Shown one piece after another: positions 51,206-61,790 of a stretch of 64,000 nucleotides of DNA. The notes below the pieces were generated by a model. That model was not told where the DNA came from and did not search any database. It saw nothing but the letters and a program-made list of their open reading frames with translations. Numbering within the stretch: the stretch's first letter is position 1; each line of letters begins with the position of its first letter. The position numbers and the translations under genes are program-made. This stretch comes from Anseranas semipalmata (taxonomy: Eukaryota; Chordata; Aves; Anseriformes; Anseranatidae): the NCBI GenBank assembly GCA_013399115.1, contig VXAA01002963.1:233288-297287 (forward strand). Reading direction: 5' to 3'.

Positions 51206-51238
51206 AAAAAAAAAAAAAAAAGAAAGAAAGAAAGAAAA
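51206..51238. repeat. Poly-A / (GAAA)n tract
   Basis: A run of 16 A followed by four GAAA units. Confidence 0.9.
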
Positions 51239-54200
51239 ACTGATCAACAGCTTCTCTGAGAAATCCAGAATTTCTCAGTCTGAAGAGCCCAGAGATGAGG
51301 ATGTAAAATCTTTTTCTGCCCTCAAGAGTAACATGTAAGAATGCAAATCGGAACCATTCTCAGACTCTTAAGCAACGCTGTTTTAATTATACACATCATT
51401 CTCATCTTCAGCCACCTGAAATATTCACATGCATGACCAGAAGACAAAATATGCAATTATTTCATTTTACTATTCAGTTTGTGAAGATAACTTGTCAAAT
51501 TAGTTCCGTAACCAGTATTACTTGTCCACAGAGTGCCATCAGCACTTCCCAAACCAACTTCACTGTTCTGTCCGCTCAGTGATTCACTGGCATAGATCAA
51601 AAGCAGTCACACTGCTTATTCTGCGCTTAAATATTTAACTACACCAGACAGTTCCTCATTTCTTAAGGTTCTTCAACAATTACCTGGTTTCTTCAAACAC
51701 CACAGCAAGAATGTATTACAAACACATACAGAACTCTTGAAAACCAGGAAATTAAATAATGTATTTCTAACTTTAGCAGTGAAATCCTACACCACCCTGA
51801 ACTCAGAGAATTTACAAAGTAAATGAGTGTCTTTCTCTCACTCACCCCTCTCCCACACTGAAAAAGCATACAGCCAGGGAGCGTACCCTTTCCGCTCCCT
51901 TTCAGTGTTGTAAAATGGACCCTTCTACAAAACTTGCTGTTGATAGTTTTACATCTCTTAGTTTTAGCAGTTATAATAGCTGTGTGTTTCATTGCCTTGC
52001 AGAAGTATGTGGTGAGAATGCTTCTATCAAACTGCAAGAAAGTCTGCCTTTAGATATAATTATATATTAAATAAAAATAAATTAAATTAAATCAAAATAT
52101 TAAAAACCAATAAAACAAAAACATTTGCCAAAATACTCAGCCATTTTCTCACAAGGGAATCTGAGTCCCTGACATTTTCATTCCAAAGCAAGCAAACCAC
52201 CACGTATTGATTTGGAAGTTGATCAAACTAGTGCAACATCCTGATAAGAAAGCCAGATACTAAGCTGCTAAATATATACACAATATTAACAAACTCAGCT
52301 ACCATAAGTAGTATCCTCTTTAATGTTACATGAGATTTCTAAGCAAACTGATACACGCAGGCATGCACACATAGTATGCGCATGTATAAATACTACACCA
52401 AGATCTTCAACCACCATCCGCCCTCGTCTTTTGCGAGATCAGGTGTATCTACACTATTTCAAGCAATCAACAATATTACAGAATCTCTTAATCAAGGCAC
52501 ATAACATATCTGATTGATTTCTAAGTTCATTGTGTTTTGGGGCACTGCTCAACTTGCCAGCATGCATCTGTATTTCTGCTGCTGGCACACATCTTCTCCC
52601 TTCCACCTTCTATCACAGCCAGCCCCCTTTCCCTTAACCAGCCGATCTGACAAACGCCTTTCCTGGATTCTGACAAATGCTTTTCTTGCTCCAACATACT
52701 CAGTTCAGGATCTAAGACAAAGAAATTGCTTGTTTCAGGAGACGGGAGTTCTATAAAGGCACAGAGAGACCATTTTAATGGGTAAGAGAAACAGACATTT
52801 ATTGAAGCTGGTTAATAACCAGCGCATTTATCTTGTGGCAAAGGACAATGAATGACTATAGGTCTGGAAAAGGGAGCATGTAATTTGCTAGGTTTGACTT
52901 CATGCCGCCCTTGCTTTTGTGGGTTTGTAACAGACAGAACAGCAATGTATGCTGCAGCTGCTTCATAACACAGGTTTGGTGTAGTCCCAAAAAGTCAGCA
53001 GGTACACATGAATGTTGGCGAGTCTCTATCAAGAGCTTATCCCATTTTTCAAATGATGTACTGAGGAAGTTGAGCCCCATTCTGCCAGGCTGGAGTACAC
53101 TTAGCACCATTCAGTCAAGGTAAGATTCACAAAGCAGCTTCTCATTTCCAAAAATACTACAAGAGGACTGAAAAGAAACTTCCATTGCAGCAAATGTATT
53201 TGTAATACACTTCCCTGCAAAAGATTTGAGTAGGGAGACAGCATCTTAAGAAGACATCAAGAAAAACAAAGTTCACACAAAACCAAACTTCACAACCACT
53301 GCTCATCACTATGATCAGAAAATAACCAAATGATTGCTTTCCAGAAATCTCATGTTGCTTAAAACACACATACCAAGACCTGGCACTACATTTAGAGGAA
53401 AAAAGCCCTAAGAATCTTAAGTCCCAATTTAGAATAATAACTTCACTGTTAGCAGCATACCTACCACCTCCATCGTACCTACTAGACTCTTTTACTGGCC
53501 TCCCTATTAACAACATTCATCCCACAGTTTATGTAATGTCTTCTTTATATTTAAAGTTTATACTTTCACGGAAGAAGCATCAAGGTATCTGAAGTACAGC
53601 AATGCCTGTGCTTTTAGCACAGCAACAACACATACTTGAATATGTTTTTCCAGCTATTTAAACAACATTCAGTGGTTAGGCTCAAAAGTTTTTTGGATGC
53701 TTGTTGCTGTGGTTTGCAGAAAATACTCAGTGGAGTCAAGCAATTCTGGGAGGCATACTGATCATGCTACTGTGAATGTGCTTGTATCCTTGAAAAAGAG
53801 AAAAGCAGCTGCAGGAGCAACTCCTACTCCCTTTCTCTGCTAACACAATTTCTTCTTTTCTGCCTTTAGCAGTGACACTTGTCACTGGAAGACTGAGACC
53901 CAGTCTCTACAGCACAACACATTTAATTACACTATTCATGTGTAAAAAAAGAGGGTAAATGGTATAGAGAACGCCAGTGAAAAATCTGAAAAACTAACAC
54001 TGCTTTTATAGTCTCTTGTCACGTAAAACATGTATAGCTTTAAAGAGTTACAATGACTTCAACCACAAGGGATGTTTAAAAGCATAGAATATGAAAGTCT
54101 CCAGGGATATAGTTATAAGAATATCCTTAGGTTTTGGTCAGAAAAGGCTAGAAGAAGGGCAACAGCAATGATGGTGTTCTTAAAGTGCGAAATAAGTTAG

Positions 54201-54499
54201 TAAAATGTGTACACCTTTTCTGAAAGCTAGCAGGAATGCAACAGCTTCCTTCTTGAGCCCTGACTTCTGGTTCACTTTTCAGAAATTGTCACTAATTTTC
54301 TGTGTTAATACCAGGCCAACACGAACAGAAAAATATAAATTCTCTGGATAAATTATTCATTGTGGTTTGTAATATTAAAAAATTTAGTCCAACCATTTTC
54401 TTTGTGATCTGCTTTCTAGTTTTCTGCAGAAGAATTTGTCAACCTGGGTGCAACCGAATGCAAGGCTGCCACCATTACCTGATCCGTCCCAGTACCTCT

Positions 54500-54602
54500 T
54501 AACAGCGCTGTGTAATGTTCCCTGCCCACGGCCGGGGGTCAGAACCAGATGATCTTCAAGGCCCCTTAGGACCCAAACCATTCTGCGATTCCATGATTCT
54601 AA
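54500..54602 (+). mobile_element. CR1 3'-end fragment
   Basis: gaaccagatgatcttcaagg, ccccttaggacccaaaccat and tctgcgattccatgattct match the CR1 3' end. It lies about 480 bases downstream of the promoter island, in intron 1, antisense to AKAP9. Confidence 0.88.
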
Positions 54603-55427
54603 CAGTGCGTATACACCATTCTTGCTCTAAGCATTTCAGAACAGGTGTTCCTATATAAGCATACAGCTCCATCTACAAGAGTTTACCACTGTACTTTTTG
54701 AACACTGTTTCAAAAGAAACAGAAACACACCAACAGTTACAAAGCTTTTGTCTAATACAGCGTAACACTTCCCAGCCCAACTGTATTGTCTTTTCCATTG
54801 ACTACATAAGCACGACAACGATGCTATTTCACAGTTTTATCTTTAGCTTCCTTTTCGTTGCTTTTACTGATGGTGACTCCCACCAAGGTGCGCGTGTATC
54901 TTTAGCGTGGATTACTGGCTTACAGCATTCTGAACCCTGTCATCTAGCCATAACTGCTGGAAGGAGCCAGACGATACCTGATGTCAAAACGCTAATATCA
55001 ACCTTACTTTACCACGAATGCCATTAATTATCTTATCTCCCTGACCACACCAAAACCTTCTTTGAAGGAAAGGGGAGGTCCTCGCGGAGGGGGGTAACTC
55101 CGCGTGCTGCCCACGAGGCGAAGCGCTCGGCGGCCAGCCTTAGCCGGCATTCTTCAATAGCTGCTGTGCGCCCCTCACCACAGCACTGGAAGCGCCTTTA
55201 ATCCTCTGCCTCCTAAGAGGTATTAGTCCCACACTGAGAAACAGCTGCCGGTCCTATAAACTTCCGTAAAGGTTTACGGGGAGTTTCCTAGGCTTAAGAG
55301 GCGGGCGGACCGGGTGCGAAGCGGTAACGAGGTTAGCCTTCCTCCCCCCCAGCCCCGGCCGCGCCGCGGGCCCCTGTGGCGCTGCCCGCGACAGGCGCTG
55401 TCAGCGGCCGCTCGCTGGCGCAGCCCC

Positions 55428-55538
55428 NNNNNNNNNNNNNNNNNNNNNNNNNNNNNNNNNNNNNNNNNNNNNNNNNNNNNNNNNNNNNNNNNNNNNNNNN
55501 NNNNNNNNNNNNNNNNNNNNNNNNNNNNNNNNNNNNNN
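55428..55538 (-). other. AKAP9: Assembly gap (111 N), probably hiding AKAP9 exon 1 and its start codon
   Basis: Exon 2 begins at phase 0 with LAQFRQRK, which in human AKAP9 follows a 16-residue first-exon peptide (MEDEERQKKLEAGKAK). No ATG followed by such a peptide and a GT donor is visible in the flanking island. The gap lies between apparent 5' UTR (55539-55610) and apparent intron (55427 and below), and 111 bases is ample for it. The position is inference. Confidence 0.75.
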
Positions 55539-55557
55539 CGTATCGTCCCGTCCCGCC

Positions 55558-55608
55558 TCACAGCGACGACAGCTGCCGCAGAGGGGCCGCCGGCTCCGCC
55601 ATCTTCAT
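55558..55608 (-). other. Short upstream ORF in the probable AKAP9 5' UTR
   Basis: ATG at 55606-55608 opens a 16-codon frame, MKMAEPAAPLRQLSSL, stopping at TGA (55558-55560), 19 bases before the gap that should hold the main start codon. Its second ATG is the core of the YY1-like motif. If transcription starts upstream of 55608 it is a uORF; if it starts at the motif itself, it would not be translated from the first ATG. Confidence 0.5.
55594..55605 (-). promoter_or_regulatory. YY1-type core motif (AAGATGGCGGAG)
   Basis: Plus strand ctccgccatctt. AAGATGGCGG is the YY1 consensus commonly placed just downstream of the start site of TATA-less vertebrate genes, in this same orientation. Suggests a start a few bases upstream, near 55610-55620. 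Confidence 0.65.
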
Positions 55609-55636
55609 CTCCACGTAAACACGCGGCCGGGGAAAG

Positions 55637-55644
55637 TGACGTTA
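55637..55644 (-). promoter_or_regulatory. CRE-like site (TAACGTCA)
   Basis: TGACGTTA on the plus strand, one base off the palindromic ATF/CREB site TGACGTCA, about 30 bases upstream of the YY1-type motif. A possible cAMP-responsive element; motif evidence only. Confidence 0.45.
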
Positions 55645-55687
55645 GGACCGCCCGCTCCTCCTCCTGCCGCCATCCCTTCCCTTCCCG

Positions 55688-55708
55688 CCCAGCCCCAGCC
55701 CCAGCCCC
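55688..55708 (-). promoter_or_regulatory. G-quadruplex-forming motif
   Basis: Sense strand carries four G tracts (GGGG, GGGG, GGGG, GGG), each separated by CT, a textbook short-loop quadruplex. It lies about 80 bases upstream of the YY1-type motif on the non-template strand. Confidence 0.75.
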
Positions 55709-56686
55709 AACCGGGCGGCCTTCGGCCGCGAGCGCCCCCAGCCCGGCCGCCTGGCGGCGAGTCCTTGCGGAGCCGCGGCCGCTCCAGCCCGGGCGGGCTC
55801 CGCACACCTACCCGGGCCGCGGGCACCGCTGAGGGGATGGATGGCGGAGGCACCGGCGGGCCACAGCCCCTCCGCACCCCTCCTCGGAGACGGAAAGGCG
55901 GGGGGGCGGCTTTCTCTTCTGACAAAGGAACGGCGTTGGAAAGACGCCTGCTATTTGGTGTCGCTTTAATACAAACGTCTGAACTAACAGTATCCGAGAT
56001 TTGTAGGACTGCTGCCTTCTGCTGTCTTGCAAATCCAACCCCTACGGCTGCGATGCTCATTTTGCAAGTTTTGAATTTCTGAGTGTTTTCTTGATACTAC
56101 ATGTGGCTCAGGCTTCATACAGCGTGGATCTAAACCTTGCAAATACAATAACAGGCTTTTTGAGTATGTGTCACATACACTGCAAGGATGACAAGAAGGG
56201 ATGTGTAGTCCCCCTGTTTAAATTAATATGCACTCATCATGTCAGAGAAGTTGAAATAATTGTGTTAAAATCACAATGGGGAAATTGGCATGCAGCAATT
56301 AAATGCAAATGCAATTTCTATACCTCATACTTTGATACAAAGCAATATTCTTTGTATTACTTAATTATTACCGATCATTGTCTTCTAAATGTGTGACTTG
56401 CATGGCTAATAGCAAATTTGTGTTGGGTGTTCATGATGTGCTTTTTCTTTCAGGTACCGATGAAGTCGGTTCCATTTCTGGTGGTGTGATGAATGGCACT
56501 GGTTTACACATTGCTATCAAGCCTTTTTTGGTTGGTGTCTAACAGCTGCATGTGAACAAACAGATACTTCATTCTGCACTTGGAATCATTCTGCTTTATT
56601 AAATGCAAAATCCAAAGTCTTTCTGAATGTATCTAGATCTCAGCCCTGCTGATCCTTTTAACACAATTCACATTTTCCACTGAATG

Positions 56687-56717
56687 TTTGTTGTTGTTGT
56701 TGTTGTTGTTGTTGTTT
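56687..56717. repeat. (TTG)n microsatellite
   Basis: About ten TTG units. Confidence 0.95.
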
Positions 56718-59690
56718 TTAAGTGTAAAATTTATGTGTTCATTTAGTATACATTCTTTGCTTGAGTTTTCCAGCAAAGACCAGATGCACTCCAAAAAATG
56801 CTGAACATGTTGTTTGCACAGTATTAACAACCACGACCAAGATGAAAAAATATTAGGACTCCTAGCAGCATGCCTGTATTACTGCCCAAGTAAACTAAAC
56901 CTACAATCAGAAATGTTTAAGGATTTCCCACTCCTAAGAGATATAACATTTCACAGAAAAGTCTGAAATCATCTGTTGACAGATCAGTACAAGTATTGTG
57001 CATTGCTGCACTTAAAAAATGATGTCCCCAACCTTCCGTTGAAAAGGAAATGAATACCATTAATGTCAAAAAAGGAAAACACCATCCATGGCAGGGAATT
57101 ACAAACATCTGCATTGTGCTTTATTCCGTATCTGAAATAAGCATGTGTTTCAGTTAAAGTTCTCAGACTTTGCTATTTCACTACAGGAAAAGCGTGTTAT
57201 AGAAAAAACAGCAAATTAAAGTGAAATTAAGAATTAATTAAGGAGGAAATATTTTCATAGAAATACAAATTTGAGTTCTTCCCTTAAAAATGTGTTCTCA
57301 AGTTAGTAAAATAAAGGACTTTATGCAAGGCCTCTACAAATGGAAGTTTTTCCCAGCAATTCCAAAGGCCCAGAAGCCCCTGAGGGAAAAATAAATCGTC
57401 TTTTCTGTGCAAATGACATTCCTCTTGGCTGATGGAGTCCACTGTCAGAGAACTACCTGTTAGGTGTCAGTAAAATTTCACACACGCATGACACTTTGAT
57501 ACTGATTTCTTAATCAGTAAACATCCCATTTATAAGATAATTACAAACTCCCCAAATCCCATCATTAAGTGGGTTTTTGAGTTAATGCTAAGAATTGATG
57601 GGCCTAATTTTCCTCTCACTTACAAGCTTATATCCATGTAATTCTAATGGATTTTAGTTAAACGCCTAATTCACAACAATGAAAGTCATGAAATGCGAAC
57701 TGACAAAACTATAATAGAATACTGTGGAAATTACTACTGGATAAAATATCCCAGGGAATAATATTTCCATATTCTCTCAACATCAGAAGAACCGTTTTTT
57801 CTCTCTTAGGAAAAAAATCCATGCTGTGTAATTTCAGCTGTGTTAAAATTCTTATTTTACTATTTATGCAAGGCTAGCTGATTCTGGAATTCACAACTTG
57901 CTAATAAGTGCTTTAAAATATTGATTAACTTTGTAACACTCATTGAGTTTACACGAGCTAAACTTGTAAAACTGCTTTTAGCATTAGCATCTGTGAAGTG
58001 AACCAGGGTAACAAGGTAAACAGTATAGATCAGATATTCTCCAAAATAGGAATGACTGGTGTTTTGGCCTAGGCTGTTTTTTACATATGAATATATTGAT
58101 TATTGGAAATGTTCATGAAAAACTGCTGTGAACAAACTTTGAATATGGGACCTAATTTTTAATTATGTTTCTCTGTAAACAATGACAAAGGTCATTCACC
58201 TATAGCATTTTTCTCTAACAATGAAACTCTATATCCTTCCTCTCCCTTCTGTGTGCTTTATTCACTGTTCAGTGAAGATATGTCTGGTGATATAGGGATG
58301 CTTTGGTGGTCTGCAAAGCCAAAAGATGAAGCCTAAGGACAATGTGTGATAAAAGTCACAAAGTTCTAGTCAAGTAATTCCAATTCTGTCATTGTCCCTT
58401 GAAGCCAAAATCAGAGGGGGCTATCAGATCAGAATGTGCTGCTGGTAGATCACATGTGTAAATAAGATGTAAAAATTACAAAATATCACATACCTAAACA
58501 GATGATACAACCTCTGACAACAACTAAGGAGCTCAGATATTGTGTGTTTTCAAGCACCATAATTATCAGCAATCCACTTAATAATGAGACTACCCAAATC
58601 TAATTTATTTCATTCAACAAAAAATAAATACTGGAATGGAAGACTCCTACCTGAACCACCTAAGATTCCACAAACCAGCTTGTAAAAACATCAGTCAAAT
58701 ATTCTCCTAACACTAACACGGTAACCATGCCACTTTACATTTCTTAAGAGAGCTATAAATGCACTTATAAATGCCTGCATTTGTTTGTCATAATGTGGTA
58801 AAGGAATAGTCCTCCTGGTAATGGATATGCAACCTCTGATACATAGCCCAATGGTTCTGCTGTGACACCAGATCTGCTGCACAAAACCTACCTCTCAGGA
58901 TAATACTTTCAATTACAGTGAACATTAAATGAATCGAGTGATGTGAAAATAAGAGACACCTCCATCTGGGAGATGGAGGATTTATTTGATCAGGACATCC
59001 ATCTGCTTTCATTGAACCTAGTCAGAGTTCTATGGCTGATTTTACCAATAGTGAGACAGAGCCTCAGTGCTTGTCTGTCATAGTGCTTACAAACCAAAAT
59101 GATTTGCTTCCACCTCAGTGTAAGCTTGCACAAAGAATGTGAGGTTGACTTAATGACTGTCTTACCTCTGCCTTTGCCACAGTCTGCTGTGCCAGCTCTG
59201 TCCCTACCATCAGCTCTGCATCTGCACTGAACATTGCTTTGCGCTGCAGTTTCCCATAGCACTGGGGCTGCTTTGTTGTCATGGCTGCAGCAGGCAGGTG
59301 ATTTAGGTAAAAAGTGTAAAGCTCATGATTTCAGAGACCCAGTGGAGGTACTGCTGAAGGAGGTTTACAAAATCATATTAATTTGCTATTAGCAATTGCA
59401 AGTCAACTCAAATTTCAGGTTGAACTTGGCCTATTGTTGTTAGATTGTCTGTCTGTGTGTTATATAAATATTTTGTAAGAACACATTCACTGTCACCTCA
59501 GGGGTGTTTGAGGTATGTTATTTGTTACAACTACCTTGAACTGTGTTTTAGGAGCAGACAAGTATTTTCTCCTTCAAAGCAGGGCCCAAAATATGCCATT
59601 ACAGACTAAATAGTGAAGCTTGGTGGTTAACAAATAGAAGAAACAGAGATGCAAGGAAAACATCTTGGGATTTACAGAGGTGGTTTTCAT

Positions 59691-59720
59691 TTTTTGTTTT
59701 GTTTTGTTTTATTTTGTTTT
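59691..59720. repeat. (TTTTG)n microsatellite
   Basis: About five TTTTG-type units with one interruption (tttta). Confidence 0.9.
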
Positions 59721-59732
59721 TCCTTTCCTTTT

Positions 59733-59761
59733 CTACATGCTTCTAATCATGTAGAAGCATG
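59733..59761. repeat. Two interlocking short palindromes
   Basis: catgcttcta (59736-59745) pairs with tagaagcatg (59752-59761), and ctacatg (59733-59739) pairs with catgtag (59748-59754), so two alternative hairpins overlap. Confidence 0.85.
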
Positions 59762-60746
59762 GTTATATGAAAAATTATCAAGCAGGGCAACTGACGAATA
59801 TACATAGGTCCCATGTAACAGATCAAATTTCTATTCTCTTGTATATGTTTTTTAATGAAAAAGTGAAAATGAAAGCCTATGAAAATGCATGGGCACTGAG
59901 ATACCCAAAGTTTCAACATATGGAGAAACTATTCCTAAAAAAATGCAATTCTAAAATTGTATCTGCAGCTGTTAAGTTGGATAAATTTATATTAACCATT
60001 GCAACCAGTGCCACACAAAAAGTCTGGGTTTAGTCACTACTCAACATGTTTTTTGTTGTTGCTGTTTTTTCCTAAATTAAAGTAAGTTTTATTAAGTTTT
60101 ATTATAACAAGTGACAGAAGACATCAGACACTAGAAGCTTTCCCACAGATATGTGATCCGGGCATTCATTCAAAACATGCATGAAGTCAGCTTGCTAACA
60201 AGCTTCAGTCACACAGAGTCAAGTCCAACTCACAAAAGTGTTTTTCCTGTTTCCAAACACAAACATTTTTCTTCTGCTGAAAAGAGAGTAAAGTAACTCA
60301 TACAAAAGTTGCCAAGCACACACCTCTTGTGATATTACAATAATACATACCTCCTGGAGATGCCTGTCTTTGTTTTCTGAATCCTGGAGTAGTACAGCTT
60401 ATAGTTTGACAAATTGTAAGCTCCACATATCTTTTTTTAGGCATATTTGAGCCTATTCCTTAACATTTAATTAACAAAGACAAATACCTTTGCGTTTTAT
60501 TTCTGTTCTCATGTAAATAGTGTTGCTAGGAAGAGGCAAGACTCTTCAGCTAAGAAGTTTTGTGAGATAAATAATTTACTCTGCAGGTATAATATACCAA
60601 GGAAGGTAATTTAAGTAAGCTTGTTACTAATACAACTAATTAATTAAGTGACCCAGAAGCATCAAATTAACTTTTGAGGTATGCACAAAAGATTAATTTC
60701 TACGACAAATCAGTTATTTGTATCAGGTAAAATGTAGAGCTGCTAT

Positions 60747-60961
60747 CCCAGAATCTCAGAATCCCAGAGTGGCTGAGGTTGGAAGGGACCTCTGGAAGGG
60801 CCCAACCCCAGGGCCACCTAGAGATGGTTGCCCACGATCATGTCCTGGTGGCTTCTGAATATCTCAAAGGAGGGAGACTCCACCACCTCCCTGGGCAACC
60901 TGTGCTAGCGCTCGGTCACCCACACAGTAAAGTGCTTCCTGATGTTCAGATGGAACCTGCG
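60747..60961 (-). mobile_element. CR1 LINE, 3' part of a split minus-strand copy
   Basis: Begins with the complement of a CR1 tail (cccagaatctcagaatccca, ctgaggttggaagggacctc), then actccaccacctccctgggc and agtgcttcctgatgttcaga, stopping at ggaacctgcg. The same element resumes at 61421 after a plus-strand CR1. Confidence 0.92.
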
Positions 60962-61420
60962 TCCACTTAAATGATTAGAGGACTGGAACACCTCTCCTAT
61001 GAAGAAAGGCTGAGAGATGTGGGGTTGTTTAGGCTGGAGAAGAGCAGGCGCTGTGGAGACCTTACTATGGCCTTTCGATACTTACAGGATGCTTACAAGA
61101 AAGATGGAGAGAGACTTTACCAGGGCCTGTAGTGAGTGGACAAAGGATAATGGTTTTAAACTAAAAGAGGGTAGATTTAGATTACATATTAGGAAGAAAT
61201 TCTTTTACTACGAAGGTGGTGAGGCACTGGAACAGGTTGCTTAGAGAAGTTGTGAATGTCCTGTCCTTGGAGGTGTTAAAGGTCAGGTTGGATGGGGCTT
61301 TGAGCAGCTAATCTAATGGAAGATGTCACTGCCCACAGCAGAGGGGGGTGGAACTAGATGATTTTTAAGGTCCCTTCCAACCCAAACCATTCTATGATTC
61401 TATAGTTCTAAGATTCTATA
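60962..61420 (+). mobile_element. CR1 LINE fragment nested inside another CR1
   Basis: Starts in the C-terminal coding region (gaggactggaacacctctcc, gaagaaaggctgagagatgt), continues through aggaagaaattcttttacta and ggaactagatgatttttaag, and ends with attctatgattctatagttc and a further degraded tail. Flanking aacct words (60954-60958 and 61420-61424) could be a short target-site duplication. Confidence 0.93.
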
Positions 61421-61790
61421 ACCTCATGCTTCAGTTTGTGCCCATTGCCTCTTGTCCTGTCACTGGGCACCACTGAAAAGAGCCTGGCTCCATCTTCCTT
61501 GCATCCTTCCTTCTGGTATTTATACACATTGATGAGATTCCCCCTGAGCCTTCCCTTCTCCAGGCTGGCCAGCTCGAGCTCTTTCCTTGTAGGATAGATG
61601 CTCCAGTCACTTCATCATCGTTGTGGCCCTGTGTTGGACTCTCTTCAGCAGCTCTATGTCTCTCATACTGGGAGCCCAGAACTGGACACGGTACTCCAAG
61701 GTGTAGCCTCACCAGCGCTGAATAGAGAGGAAAGGATCACCTGCTTCGATCTGCTGGCAATACTTAGCCTACTGCAGCCCATGATACCAT
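61421..61790 (-). mobile_element. CR1 LINE, 5' part of the split minus-strand copy
   Basis: Resumes the consensus where the left piece stopped: ttcagtttgtgcccattgcc, ttgtcctgtcactgggcacc, tgatgagattccccctgagc, gatgctccagtcacttcatc and tactgcagcccatgatacca. Both pieces together form one 5'-truncated CR1. Confidence 0.92.

Larger units (their letters stand above)
31172..55427 (-). other. AKAP9 intron 1
   Basis: About 24 kb between exon 2 and the gap thought to hold exon 1. Contents are CR1 pieces at 35860-36255, 43800-43895, 44455-45390 and 54500-54602; a perfect 16-bp inverted repeat at 40850-40907; and simple repeats at 45972-46003 and 51206-51238. Slightly GC-richer patches of unknown nature lie at 32230-32410, 36490-36880 and 47370-47470. 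No further coding exon is evident. Confidence 0.8.
127..55620 (-). other. AKAP9: AKAP9 gene, 5' third (transcription unit running off the left edge)
   Basis: AKAP9 is a very large coiled-coil scaffold of the Golgi and centrosome. It anchors PKA, phosphatases, phosphodiesterase and adenylyl cyclase, and its short form yotiao couples PKA to the KCNQ1 channel and NMDA receptors. Twelve coding exons on the minus strand join into one open frame of 4,109 bases, each with GT/AG borders and matching phases. The identification rests on recalled, strongly conserved stretches such as MRTLHSGEI, LQEFEAAIK, TAADLLQAKQQIL, IKQLMGTVEELQKR and LQMEAQRICLSLVYS. Exon 1 is inferred to lie in the gap at 55428-55538. 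The right limit given is the approximate start site suggested by the YY1-like motif, not an observed transcript end. The RII-binding helix and PACT domain are outside the window. Confidence 0.95.
55080..55930 (-). promoter_or_regulatory. AKAP9: CpG-island promoter of AKAP9
   Basis: The only strongly GC- and CpG-rich region of this size in the window, at the 5' end of the minus-strand gene. On the gene's sense strand, 5' to 3', it contains a GC-rich block, a G-quadruplex motif (55688-55708), a second ATGGCGGC core (55668-55675), a CRE-like TAACGTCA (55637-55644) and AAGATGGCGGAG, a YY1-type core (55594-55605). Then come the assembly gap and GC-rich probable intron start. There is no TATA box, as expected for a housekeeping scaffold gene. 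The transcription start is inferred to be near 55610-55650. Confidence 0.85.
55931..60746. other. Intergenic region upstream of AKAP9
   Basis: AT-rich unique sequence. No coding exon, CR1 or LTR that I can support. Small features listed separately are a (TTG)n tract (56687-56717), a (TTTTG)n tract (59691-59720) and a nested palindrome (59733-59761). In mammals the next upstream neighbour is MTERF1, divergently oriented; none of its coding sequence is recognisable here. Confidence 0.7.

Noticed and set aside
55274..56082. Several open frames of 80-177 residues on both strands in the GC-rich island
   Set aside because: Chance open frames in CpG-rich DNA, rich in Ala, Gly, Pro and Arg, partly over N; they match no known first exon and conflict with the expected AKAP9 start.
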